Source of the DNA: Cololabis saira
Lineage: Eukaryota; Chordata; Actinopteri; Beloniformes; Belonidae
Reading direction: 5' to 3'
Length of the DNA stretch: 64,000 nt
NCBI RefSeq assembly: GCF_033807715.1
Contig: NC_084592.1
Coordinates: 1,839,501-1,903,500, forward strand
Shown: positions 34,731 through 45,171 of the stretch, piece by piece
How positions within the stretch are numbered: position 1 is the stretch's first letter
How the letters are laid out: each line of letters starts with the position of its first letter
Program-made: the position numbers and the translations under genes
Notes under the pieces: generated by a model
Database searches by the model: none
The model's input: only the letters and a program-made list of their open reading frames with translations
What the model was told of the DNA's origin: nothing

Positions 34731-35183
34731 TGTGGTATTCGTTTGCGCGCTCTGAGGGCCGTCCTGCTGCGAACCATCTGCCATCGTAAAAGCCCCCAAA
34801 ACCGATTGAAGGAGCAGCATCAGTGTATGGATTGATGTCGTGGGGGTGAGCCAGTTGGTCATCATAAAAGAAAGTGATCCCCTTCCAGGTGGCAAGGAGG
34901 TTGAGCCACAACGAAGCTCGGCACGGCTCGAGTGGTCTGGGGAGATGGGAGACAAGAGAGATGGAACAGCGGAAGCGATGGACGGCAAGTGTGAGATGAA
35001 GGCCCGCCCTTGGGGAATAATGCGCATGGCAAAATTGAGGTGGCCCAGGAGGGAGAGGAGTTGGCGTTTGGTGCAGCCTGGAGCTAAGAGGAAATAGAAG
35101 ACTGATAAATAAGAAAACCGATTCGGTTGAGCTTTTGGTTGGAAGAGAAGCCTGAAACAGATCCGTATCGAGAGTGATACCAA
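34690..35183 (-). pseudogene. Ngaro/DIRS-like RT-RNase H junction, frameshifted
   Basis: The minus-strand frame reads CTKRQLLSLLGHLNFAMRII and PQGRAFISHLPSIAS, the thumb/connection region of DIRS-order reverse transcriptases. One frameshift near 34911 leads to the RNase H start with WKGITFFYDD and TDAAPSIGFGGFYDGRWFAA, where TDA contains the first catalytic aspartate. Soon after it the coding sequence runs into the GAT-rich array. RNase H would remove the RNA template during cDNA synthesis. Confidence 0.7.
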
Positions 35184-35489
35184 GGAATTGAGGGAGGTGG
35201 AGGGGCCCGCCGTTTTCTCAGCGGACCCCCGAGTTCAGAGAAAACGGAAGTCAGGGTGACCAGGCCGGAAGCGGGTGGCGATGAGAGAGGGGTAACGATG
35301 AGGAATCATTCAAGAGATGGACGAGGAAGGAATGCCGTGGTTGTTGGAGAGGATCCAGCAGAGGGCCTCTGAAGGTGTCGAAAAGTTAGGGGCTACTCTT
35401 GCAGTGACTGACTGCAAGTAGTATGCACCTCGCCAGCGGACGCTGAAGTACACCAGCCCGGAAGCGGGTGGCGATGAGAGAGGGTGCCA

Positions 35490-36100
35490 GAAACCCTGGC
35501 CGGATCTAGCGGCTGTAGTTGGTGGAGGTGGGCTGAGGGGGGCAGTGGCATCCCGGTGCCAGTAACCCCGGCTGAAGTTAGCTGTTGTAGGTGCTGGAGG
35601 TGGATTAGGTGCTGGAGGTGGGCTGAGGGGGGCACTGGCATCCCGGTGCCAGAAACCCCGGCCGGATCTAGCTGCAGTAGTTGGTGGAGGTGGGGTGGGG
35701 GGGGGCAGCGGCATCCCGGTGCCGGAAACCCCAGCCGGATCTAGCTGCTGTAGTTGGTGGAGGTGGGCTGGGGGGGGCAGTGGCATCCCGGTGCCAGAAA
35801 CCCCAGCCGGATCTAGCTGCCGTAGTGGCATCCCGGTGCCATAAACCCCAGCCGGATCTAGCTGCTGTAGTGGCATCCCGGTGCCAGAAACCCCAGCCGG
35901 ATCTAGCTGCTGTAGTTGGTGGAGGTGGGCTGTGGGGGGGCAGTGGCATCCCGGTGCCAGAAACCCCAGCCGGATCTAGCTGCTGTAGTGGCATCCCGGT
36001 GCCATAAACCCCAGCCGGATCTAGCTGCTGTAGTGGCATCCCGGTGCCAGAAACCCCAGCCGGATCTAGCTGCTGTAGTGGCATCCCGGTGCCAGGGACC
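35490..36100. repeat. Composite minisatellite, 45-bp and 27-bp units
   Basis: A 45-bp unit (GTGGCATCCCGGTGCCAGAA plus 25 bases ending AGCTGCTGTA) alternates irregularly with a 27-bp spacer (GTTGGTGGAGGTGGGCTG...). About nine 45-bp units are present. A related diverged pair recurs at 36400-36500 and 36970-37100. Both unit lengths are multiples of three, consistent with origin inside a coding (gag-like) region. Confidence 0.85.
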
Positions 36101-36526
36101 TTGGGGAGGGAGTGAGGAGATTGCTGGTGTGGGTGGAAATCCGACCTGCGAACGACGGCTATGGGCTGATCCGGATTGTCCGCGTCCTCTTCCCTCCTAT
36201 GGCGGAGGTGGGCTGGAAAGGCTGGAAGATGGTGAGCTGCAGTGATGCCGGATGTTCAGAAGGGATGAACCGGGTGGAATGTGGACGACTGAAGAGGCAG
36301 AAGTTTCTGGGCGGCTGTCAGGTTCGGGAGAGCGGTGTTTCGGGCACGGCGGCGGCTGAGGAGTTTGCCTCCTCCGAAACATGGCGGGATGTGCTAGCTT
36401 CCCGGTGCTAGTGACACCGCTGAGTTAGCTGTTGTAGGTGTTGGGGGTGGGCTGGGGGGGGCTAGCAACCCGGTGCTAGTTACCCCAGCCCCGAAGTTAG
36501 CTGTTGTAGGTTTGTTTGCGCAGGTT

Positions 36527-36834
36527 TAGCCGGAACCGGAGAAGTGCGGGAAGCGAAAGCGTTGGGATGACGGGCGGCGGGACCAGCCGCGGACAGGGCG
36601 AACGAGCAGCTGCCCGCGGGGCCGGAACGAGTCGAGGAAGAAAACCGGGCCGAAATGCGGTGGGAGGGAAGCCAGGCACTGGCCGGAACTGGGGAAGGGC
36701 GGGAAGCGAAAGCGTTGGGATGACGGACGGCGGGATTAGCTGTGGACGGGGTGAAATGAGTAGTTGCCTGCGGGGCCGGAACGGGTTGAGGAAGGAACTG
36801 GGTTGAAATGAGGTGGGAGGGATGCCGGGTACCG
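36527..36834. repeat. Two ~154-bp tandem copies
   Basis: CCGGAACCGGAGAAGTGCGG and CCGGAACTGGGGAAGGGCGG start two GC-rich copies that share GGAAGCGAAAGCGTTGGGAT and GGGGCCGGAACG. They lie in the proline/serine-rich minus-strand region of the Ngaro-like element. Confidence 0.75.
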
Positions 36835-37260
36835 ACATCACGATGCCGGTGGCCCCCAACCAAGGTAACCTGCTGGGACTGATGGAGCTGGGAAGCAGAG
36901 GATCCTGGCAACCCGGTGCCAAGACCCCCTTCTAGCGCTGGCGGTTGAGGCTGCTGAATGAGCATAGCCAGGGTTTCTAGCATCCCGGTGCTAAAAACCC
37001 CGGCTGAGTTAGCTGTTGTAGGTGCCGGGGGTGGACTGGGGGGGGGCCTAGAAACCCGGTGCTAGCAACCCCGGCCGAAGTTAGCTGTTGTACTTGCTGT
37101 AGGTGGGCGGTGTAACGATGGAATCGTTTATGTTTCCACACGGACGGCTTAAGGTGAAAGACCGCTCATGTGCAGTTGAGGTTCCTGCGATGAGGCAACG
37201 TTGTTCGGAGATTATGTTTAACGAGAATGTTAATAAAAGACCTTGTGAGTAAAGGTAATG

Positions 37261-39822
37261 CTCAACGTCCGGTTTGTACGATCGCTTCTCTTTTACTATT
37301 GCGGTCTATTTTATTTTATTTTTATTTATTTATTTATTTTTTTTTTTTTTTTTGGCGCAGTACCGTGGCTGGCCACTGGAAAATCTTCTGAGTGCGAGAC
37401 CTGGGGGTCGACGTCACGGCGTGCCCTCGGAGTTGGCGTGATGACGTCATCTGGAAGAGAGCAGGTGTCGGCGGGGCTGATGGCGTGGCAGGCTGGCATG
37501 AGATTGAGAAGTTGAGAAGTTTTTTCTTTTTGTTCATGCGGTGAAAAGGGACTCCTCCACCAGGCGGTGGCCCTATGGAGGGTGGCGACAGTCCAGCCCG
37601 AAACACCTGCAAAAGGCGGGCCGTCGGGGGCCCCTGCCGGGGCGTGGCTAGACCGCCAGCGGATTGCGCAGCCGGGGATTGCCCGCGTCCCCGCCGATGA
37701 CGGAGGCGGGCCGGGGACGGGGAACGCACCTGCGGGCGGGCGGGAGGGTAAACCTAGGCGAAACCTAGGCCAAAACAACAAACAAAAGAAACTATCTTCT
37801 CAACCAGACTACCTAAGCCCTGGGAGGAAACAAAAGATCAAACAAAATTACAATATCTGAGCCTAACTTCCTAACTTAACAAAAACAGGAGAAAAAGGGG
37901 ATCAAATTAAATGGCGGTTTACAGTTACTGCTTCGGTATAAAATAAAATACAGGCTACAGCCAGTTACAAAACCACACAGCTAATACAGCTAACTCAAAC
38001 AAGAACTGCTCACAAGCAGACAGCAGACTAACACAGATCACAAATCGAGCACAGAACACAGCGAGGAGGATTGCCACACTGAACAGTAGCAGCCCTCAAC
38101 ATGCTGACTGAGGTGTGCTGCTTTTGAGCTGGACCAGCAGCTTGGTGTCAGCTCGTCAGTCTCATCTGCCACAGCTGCGGAGGACCAATGGCTGCGGCAG
38201 GAGGCGGGACCTGTCAATCTGAACTGTCAGTGGGAAGAACAAGATGGATCAAAATAGGAGTGCTCACTCGCCCAAAAAATACAGAAACAAAATATGAAGT
38301 ACAGTTACACACTAAATCAAAAGCAGTAACGGCTGGGGGCCGTAACACAGCATGAAATCTATAAATTCATCAATATTGTTGTCTCTGAATTGACCACTGT
38401 TTTATTGCAGGCTGAGGCAATGTGCAATTTTTCAAACTCTAGACTCTTAGATACAACTTAGACTCAGCTTACAAAGAGCAGGTGTTACTAGCTTAAGCTT
38501 TCTTGTGACAATAATTATGTGTACAACACAACATGTGCAATGCACCAACACAGACAACAGTAGACATGTCACTCTTTTAGAGTTGATACAAGTTGTACAC
38601 TATAAACCTTAGTTTTCCTATCGAAAAAATAATTAAATCTTAAGCTAAAAATGAATGATGAAAGCTTTAACCGTAGCATCTGCTGCATCAAACTCTTGTG
38701 AGTGAAGAACAACTCTACTAGAACACTAGAACTCCTAATGTCCCTCGTGAAGCTGACTGACACGATTGTCGTCCTGCATAAGGCTTTAGACGTGACACCT
38801 TGGTATAAGTCCAGCGGACTTATAAGAACCTTTTGTAACCCTTGTTACAGTATAATAACAGAGCACAGGAAGGTAATAATGAATGATAATAGTTGGACCA
38901 ATAACAAAGACTTAAAGTTTGAAAGAGCCCTTATTTTTGATTACCAATAATACCAAAGGCAACAATAGTTTGCTGGTTTTTTCTTGTTACTACAAACTGA
39001 CAACACAATGAAAATACAACAATTTATTACAAAAAAAACATTCAATGAAAATAACAAACTAAAACAATAAAGCCGGCAAAAACAACAAACAAAAACCCTC
39101 TGTTCCCAAAGTTAGCGTTGGGGCCCCTTTTTTTTCCTCTCAATGTCAGTGTATCAGTGTAGATGCTTGTCCTACCACACAGTCCGAGAGAGAGGGGGAT
39201 TCAGGAAATCCTTTACTTCTAGGGATCAACACCAGTGGTTGGATGCGGCTCGCCCCCCAGTTCACACTAGGACTATGTGTCTTCGGATCTGGAGAGTCTC
39301 TGCATCTGGGAATCGGAAACCTCACACACATCCAGCCGGGGGTGTTCCAAGGGATGGTTGGATGTAGTTGCAACCTCTTTTTGAAGATGTCACCAAAACC
39401 CTGACCTATAGGCAGGTCAGATGAGATCCAAATGAAGTGTTACATTCACAGCCTGTTTGAATAAATGATGTTCTCACATAGCTTTAGTTGTACAACAAAA
39501 ATGTCTCCTTAGTTCAAGTGTTCATTAACAGTTGTGAAACTATAAATACGTTCGAAGTACTTCTTATAATTATGTTTAAGTACTCAATAAATTGTGATTA
39601 AATTAATAACCATTTTCAAGAAATGATGAAATGATCTGAATGATCAAAACAACCAGACAGTGCAGTTTCTTCCCTCAGGCTGTGCCTGTGTTAAACAAGG
39701 AATGCAATGAATTGATGTATGCATGGATTGAATTGAACTGAGTTCTCCCTATATCCTAAGGTTTTTTTTTCCAGACAAAGTTCCGACTTCTTACCTTCCG
39801 TTCCAACACATTCTCACTCCCA
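37261..39822. other. No assignable gene; mixed repeat-derived intron
   Basis: A T-rich run (37310-37353) is followed by a GC-rich patch (37360-37760), then A-rich sequence. The GC-rich part could be the terminal repeat region of the Ngaro-like element. Near 39660-39740 GCAGTTTCTTCCCTCAGGCT and GAATTGAATTGAACTG resemble the end of a LINE. No exon is supported. Confidence 0.4.
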
Positions 39823-39984
39823 GCTCGTCAAAAACCGACGCCTGGTCAGGGCCCTTAGGCGTCAGTTTCTGACGCACAAGGTCGCCCTCAGCGTCAAGCA
39901 CCGACGCAGCGGGCTCTCAACAGATTCTAATGTAACCCGGCGGCGGCGTTTCAAGCCGCTCACAGCATCAATCCCATTGGATAA

Positions 39985-40440
39985 GTGAGGACCGGCTGCG
40001 TCGCTTCCAGCCGCTGGGCGCATCACTCCCATTGGATAACGGAGGATCGGACACACGGAAGCACCCCGCCGGGGCGCAGCAGCAGGACGCGCGGCCGCGG
40101 ATTGCGAGCGCCTCCAGCGCTGCCGGCGCTGGCAGGATGCTCCGGCGCGCACTGCTCCGGCTCGGGGAGACGCATCCCCATCCCCATCCAGCCCGGAAAC
40201 GACACCTGGGACTGCCGGGGGAGAGAGTGCAGGCTGCCGCTGAGGATCCGAGCCAAGCCCCGGGGAAGGTCCTGCGTCGGGGACGGCTGTGCCCCGGAGG
40301 AGGAGAGCGCGCCCCCGGTGCGTGTGTCCGACAGAGCCGCGCAGTTCCTGGCCGACTTCCCCGAGTTTGGATATCCGTCGCCGGAACTCGGCGGGGCGCC
40401 TTTGGGAGTCCAGCTCACATGTGACATAAAGCCAGGTCTG
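39985..40440 (+). CDS. Exon-like CpG-rich open frame, left arm; family unknown
   Basis: An open frame of about 150 codons in sequence much richer in CpG than its surroundings. It encodes a cysteine-containing stretch (PIQPGNDTWDCRGRECRLPL, then RSCVGDGCAPEEES) and a hydrophilic part (RAAQFLADFPEFGYPSPELG, APLGVQLTCDIKPG). It looks like the first exon of a secreted or membrane protein, but I cannot name the family. After KPG comes AG|GTCTGC, a weak possible donor, and then non-coding sequence. The same frame is conserved in the right arm, so it was captured before the arms formed or is kept similar by gene conversion. In the left arm the upstream part is deleted and no in-frame ATG is evident. 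Confidence 0.4.
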
Positions 40441-40515
40441 CTTTCTGCATTAACATTCTCATCCGTCAGCTGAACCAGTGACCCGCATATGTCTGGATTT
40501 TAAGTGTGACTTTAG

Positions 40516-40735
40516 AATCATCATCATCATCATCATCATGATCATCTTCATCATCGTCATCGTCATCATCATCATCATCATCATCACCTTGATCATCACC
40601 ATCATCACCTTCATCATCACCATCACCTTCATCATCATCATCTTCATCACCTTCATCATCATCATCACCTTCATCATCACCATCACCTTCATCATCATCT
40701 TCATCACCTTCGTCATCACCTTCATCATCATCACC

Positions 40736-40766
<31 letters not shown>

Positions 40767-40975
40767 CCTTCATCATCACCATCACCTTCATCATCATCAT
40801 CTTCATCACCTTCATCATCACCTTCATCATCATCATCATCATCATCACCTTCATCATCACCATCACCTTCATCATCTTCATCATCACCCTCATCATCAGC
40901 ATCACCTCCATCATCATCATCACCATCACCTTCATCATCATCTTCATCACCTTCGTCATCATCTTCATCATCACC

Positions 40976-41006
<31 letters not shown>

Positions 41007-41077
41007 CCATCATCATCACCTTCATCATCTTCATCATCATCATCATCATCAACATCACCTTCATCATCACCATCACC

Positions 41078-41126
<49 letters not shown>

Positions 41127-41333
41127 CCTTCATCATCATCATCATCATCATCACCTTCATCATCATTATCATTATCATCATCATCTTCATCATCACCTTC
41201 ATCATCATCATCATCATCATCACCTTCATCATCATCAACTTCATCATCACCATCACCTTCATCACCTTCATCACCTTCATCATCATCATCCTCATCGCCA
41301 CCACCATCATCATCATCATCACCATCATCATCA
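40516..41333. repeat. (ATC)n-type triplet array, left arm, ~818 bp
   Basis: ATC triplets interrupted by ACCTTC blocks, so the complementary strand reads GAT with GAAGGT. It gives a 300-codon Asp/Glu/Gly frame on the minus strand and Ile/Thr or Met frames elsewhere; these are composition artefacts. Its partner is at 42881-43552. Confidence 0.95.
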
Positions 41334-41569
41334 GTCAAGTCAAATTGCATGCGCAAGGTCCCGTTCATCGCTGCTTGCAGCTTTAACTTATATTTATATT
41401 TATATAACTATTTTATTTCTAAACACAAAAACACGAAAGTGTCCTCGATAATTCAATAATACAATAGGTTCATGTTAAGGACATCCGTTTTAATTAGTTC
41501 TCCTTCGATTATGACATGTTATTAATGCTCAGTAGGCACAGGAGGTTTGTTATGTATTGTTATGAGGCA

Positions 41570-42640
41570 CCAAACTAACGTCTGTCTGATCAGGGGATGC
41601 CCCCAAACAACATATACAAAATTCAGACTCCTAGCTAAAGGCGTTAGTGAACTATGCAAAAAAAGACACAAAATAGGCCCTGTTCCATTAGTCAGGAGGC
41701 TCTCAGAGCTAGAGGTTTCTACACCCTCCTAACCAGCCAGAATGTTTTAGAGGAAACACTGTTGCAGAAGTCATAGAAATCGGAATTTTTTATATGTTGT
41801 TTTGGGGGCATCCCCTGATCAGACAGACGTTAGTTTGGTGCAGATCAGACCTGTACTTTTCGATGGGCAGGGCTTTGAAACGTCACCTTTTCCAACATTC
41901 GAACGGACAACGTTGCCACAATATTTGACCAAACCAAGTAAAACTCGACCTGTGGCCTCCATATGGGGCTTAGATTGGGCTTGCCAAGTCTCAACTCTGT
42001 GAACCTTCTGCAATGCCAACTAGCTCTGTGGAAGTCGTACAGCCACGGGACCAAAAGATCCTAGCAAAGGGCCTTCTGCATTGCAACATAGTCAAAAATC
42101 AGTCTCCCAGCTCAAAGCGTTAGTGAATTATTCAAAAAACACACAAAAAAGGCCAGAAAAAGGCACCACACACGGTGACCTTTGGCACTTCCGAAGGTCG
42201 CATGGGTCTGGACCTCGGCACAGGGGATGAGAGTCACCTCCTGATACAGAGTCTAGAATTTCAGTCTCTTAGCTCAAAGCGTTAGTGAACTATGCAAAAA
42301 AAGACACAAAATAGTCTTTTCAGGCCGAAAAGCAACAGACACGGTGGCCTTTGACACTTCCGAAGGTCACACAGATCTGAAAATCCGCACAGTGGATGAA
42401 AGTCACCTCCTGATACAGAGTCTAGAATTTCAGTCTCTTAGCTCAAAGCGTTAGTGAACTATGCAAAAAAAGACACAAAATAGTCTTTTCAGGCCGAAAA
42501 GCAACAGACGCGGTGACCTTTGACACTTCCGAAGGTCACACAGATCTGAGAATCCGCACAGTGGATGAAAGTCACCTCCTGATACAGAGTCTAGAATTTC
42601 AGCTTCCTAGCTCAAAGCGTTAGTGAACTGTACGAAATAG
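41570..42640. repeat. Palindrome spacer with 169-bp tandem repeat
   Basis: Copies start CTGATACAGAGTCTAGAATT at 42241, 42410 and 42579, giving a period of 169 bp. A diverged unit precedes them (from about 42071) and a related block (GCGTTAGTGAACTATGCAAA) also lies at 41642-41661. A second motif, GGGGATGCCCCCAAACAACAT, near 41593 recurs inverted near 41800-41820. The spacer is non-coding. Confidence 0.8.
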
Positions 42641-42880
42641 GCCTCATAACAATACATAACAAACCTCCTGTGCCTACTGAGCATTAATGAACATGTCATA
42701 ATCGAAGGAGAACTAATTAAAACGGATGTCCTTAACATGAACCTATTGTATTATTGAATTATCAAGGACACTTTCATGTTTTTGTGTTTAGAAATGTTAA
42801 AATAGTTATATATAAATATAAATATAAGTTAAAGCTGCAAGCAGCGATGAACGGGACCGCGCGTGCAATTTGACTTGACT

Positions 42881-42942
42881 GATGATGATGGTGGTGGCGA
42901 TGAGGATGATGATGATGATGAAGGTGATGATGATGATGAAGG

Positions 42943-42982
<40 letters not shown>

Positions 42983-43513
42983 GGTGATGAAGATGATGAT
43001 GATGAAGGTGATGGTGATGATGATGGAGGTGATGATGAAGATGATGATGAAGGTGATGAAGATGATGATGATGAAGGTGATAGTGATGATGAAGGTGATG
43101 AAGGTGATGATGAAGGTGATGATGATGAAGGTGATGGAGGTGATGATGATGAAGGTGATGGTGATGATGAAGGTGATGGTGATGATGAAGGTGATGATGA
43201 TGATGATGAAGAAGGTGATGATGATGATGATGATGAAGGTGATGAAGATGATGATGATGATGATGAAGGTGATGATGATGAAGGTGATGATGATGATGAT
43301 GAAGGTGATGGTGATGATGAAGGTGATGGTGATGATGATGATGGATATGATGATGATGATGAAGGTGATGATGATGAAGATGATGATGAAGGTGATGATG
43401 ATGAAGATGATGATGATGATGATGATGATGATGAAGGTGATGATGATGATGAAGGTGATGAAGATGATGAAGGTGATGGTGATGATCAAGGTGATGATGA
43501 TGATGATGATGAA

Positions 43514-43552
<39 letters not shown>
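42881..43552. repeat. (GAT)n-type triplet array, right arm, ~672 bp
   Basis: Inverted counterpart of 40516-41333 and about 146 bp shorter. GAT runs are broken by GAAGGT units. The Asp-rich and poly-Met frames are artefacts. Confidence 0.95.
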
Positions 43553-43553
<1 letters not shown>

Positions 43554-43624
43554 CTAAAGTCACACTTAAAATCCAGACACATGCGGGTCACTGGTTCAGC
43601 TGACGGATGAAAATGTTAATGCAG

Positions 43625-44075
43625 AAAGCAGACCTGGCTTTATGTCACATGTGAGCTGGACTCCCAAAGGCGCCCCGCCGAGTTCCGGCGACAGATATCC
43701 AAACTCGGGGAAGTCGGCCAGGAACTGCGCGGCTCTGTCGGACACACGCACCGGGGGCGCGCTCTCCTCCTCCGGGGCACAGCCGTCCCCGACGCAGGAC
43801 CTTCCCCGGGGCTTGGCTCGGATCCTCAGCGGCAGCCTGCACTCTATCCCCCGGCAGTCCCAGGTGTCGTTTCCAGGCTGGATGGGGATGGGGATGGGGA
43901 TGCGTCTCCCCGAGCCGGAGCAGTGCCCGCCGGAGCATCCTGCCAGCGCCGGCAGCGCTGGAGGCGCTCGCAATCCACGGCCGCGCGTCCTGCTGCTGCG
44001 CCCCGGCGAGGTGCGCCCATCTCCCCTGGGTGCTGCCCATGGTGCATGGTGCAGTAAAACCATTTTACGTCTCAT
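43625..44075 (-). CDS. Exon-like CpG-rich open frame, right arm; family unknown
   Basis: The inverted partner of the frame at 39985-40440. It differs by a two-codon expansion in the IPIPIPIQPGNDTW stretch, I for R after DCRG and L for P in FGYLSP; otherwise it is nearly identical and fully open. Here an in-frame ATG (44075) starts MRRKMVLLHHAPWAAPRG, 10 bp after TTTTTTCCTAATCTGCAG, which looks like a splice acceptor. That context suggests a retained intron-exon border of a captured host gene. No homologue is known to me. Confidence 0.4.
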
Positions 44076-44170
44076 ATGTTGACCTGCAGATTAGGAAAAA
44101 ACAGATTTATAGCTCCGAATGGAAACCACAAAGACATCCTTGCAACATTTTGCCGCCGCCTCCTTTAGAA

Positions 44171-44265
44171 TAAAGCCTGAATTATGGTCCGCGTTAAATC
44201 GACGCAGAGCGTACCCTACGCCGTAGGCTCTGCGTTGGTGTAACGCGGAACCATAAATCAGCCTG
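44171..44265. mobile_element. Palindromic short MITE, copy 4 of 5
   Basis: TAAAGCCTGAATTATGGTCC ... GGAACCATAAATCAGCCTG around CTACGCCGTAGG. It lies in the right-arm segment that has no partner in the left arm. Confidence 0.85.
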
Positions 44266-44798
44266 GAAGTTACACGTGTCATTTGTTGATGTTTTTTCCA
44301 GGATTCTGACTCTTTATTTCTCAGAATGAAGGGAAAAACTTGAACATTGATGTGCAGGAAATTAACCCACTAATGTTGTGTTTCTGCCTTAAGAAATGTC
44401 ACAGATATCATTGTGAAAATCGTTGTTAACGTCAAAACGGACAGTAATTAGAATACTTCCGTGTGTCCGATCCTCCGTTATCCAATGGGACTGATGCGCC
44501 CAGCGGCCGGTCCTCACTTATCCAATGGGATTGATGCTATGAGCGGCTTGAAACGACGCCGCCGGGTTACATTAGAATCTGTTGAGAGCCCGCTGCGTCG
44601 GTGCTTGACGCTGAGGGCGACCTTGTGCGTCAGAAACTGACGCCTAAGGGCCCTGACCAAGCGTCGGTTTTTGACGAGCGGTTTTTGACAGTTTCGGCAG
44701 TTCTCCCGCCTTCCTCAGAGTGTCACGTGATGGGAGGTGACAACGTCCTTATCAGCTGTTTTTACTATGAGGGCGTGGCCAACCTGCCAGGTTTGACT

Positions 44799-44878
44799 GG
44801 TCGGCCACGCCCCCCGCTGGTCGGCCACGCCCCCCGCTAGTAGGCCACGCCCCCCGCTAGTCGGCCACGCCCCCCGCT
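44799..44878. repeat. 20-bp minisatellite, 4 units
   Basis: Four tandem units of the type GGTCGGCCACGCCCCCCGCT, just outside the right end of the palindrome. The CCACGCCCC boxes resemble GC boxes but no transcription unit is evident. Confidence 0.9.
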
Positions 44879-44884
44879 GTCCTC

Positions 44885-45061
44885 CCGCTGCTCCAAGATG
44901 CTGGTCCATGTGTGAGAGCATGTAGCTCCCTCATCCCTGTTCATCGTTTGTTGTCCTTGTTTCCTAATCTCGATGGCCTCCATAATCCAGAGCTGGCGTC
45001 TTTTGTCCTCAGTGCGGATGACTCTGGCCTTAGGATATCTATCTGAAGACATAATGAACAC
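44885..45061 (-). pseudogene. Penelope-like endonuclease C-end fragment
   Basis: The minus strand encodes KARVIRTEDKRRQLWIMEAI, then EIRKQGQQTMNRDEGATCSH and TWTSIL. The EAIEIRK...MNRDEG...SHTW pattern is, from recall, the end of the GIY-YIG endonuclease part of Penelope-like retroelements of fish. Only about 55 residues remain. It lies 110 bp upstream of a thsd7b exon, in opposite orientation. Confidence 0.6.
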
Positions 45062-45064
45062 AAT

Positions 45065-45152
45065 AAAACTGAGTTCTTCCTGTTTACTGGAAAATCAATT
45101 TCCCATTTGGGATTAATATAGTCATTTGAATTGAATTGAGTTCCCTGTGTTT
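45065..45152 (+). repeat. LINE 3' tail ending in GAATT repeats
   Basis: CAATTTCCCATTTGGGATTA followed by TCATTTGAATTGAATTGAG is the widespread fish LINE tail (TTTCCCCTTGGGATTAATAAAGT plus TTGAA repeats). It ends about 20 bp before the polypyrimidine/acceptor of the next exon. Confidence 0.65.
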
Positions 45153-45171
45153 TTCCCTTTGGTTTCTTCAG

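Larger units (their letters stand above)
33281..37260 (-). mobile_element. Ngaro/DIRS-like retrotransposon relic
   Basis: Minus-strand coding pieces (33400-33960 and 34690-35183) give the RNase H half of a DIRS/Ngaro pol. Upstream on the minus strand a GC-rich, proline-rich region with minisatellites (35500-37090) sits where gag would be. The main RT core is missing, so a deletion joined the two. Termini and a tyrosine recombinase were not found; the outer edges are approximate. Confidence 0.6.
39823..44679. mobile_element. Foldback-like palindrome, 4.86 kb
   Basis: The left arm (39823 to about 41569) and right arm (about 42641-44679) are inverted copies. Matching landmarks from outside in: GCTCGTCAAAAACCGACGC, the CCCATTGGATAA pair, the exon-like frame, an ATC/GAT triplet array, GGTCCCGTTCATCGCTGCTT, and the innermost TTGTTATGAGGC. 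The right arm keeps about 430 bp (44040-44465) that are missing from the left. The spacer is about 1.07 kb. No transposase and no target duplication were found, so it is either a foldback transposon or an inverted segmental duplication. Confidence 0.8.

Noticed and set aside
33799..34789. His-rich, Ser-rich and Asp-rich open frames of 130-270 codons
   Set aside because: All are products of the GAT-rich hexamer array; only the RNase H motifs at its edges are real.
35310..36410. Long proline- or glycine-rich frames on both strands
   Set aside because: They follow from minisatellite units whose lengths are multiples of three; a coding role is not shown.
40459..41386. 300-codon Asp/Glu-rich and poly-Met or poly-Ile frames (also 42806-43610)
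   Set aside because: Triplet arrays read in all frames; no unique sequence, start context or domain.
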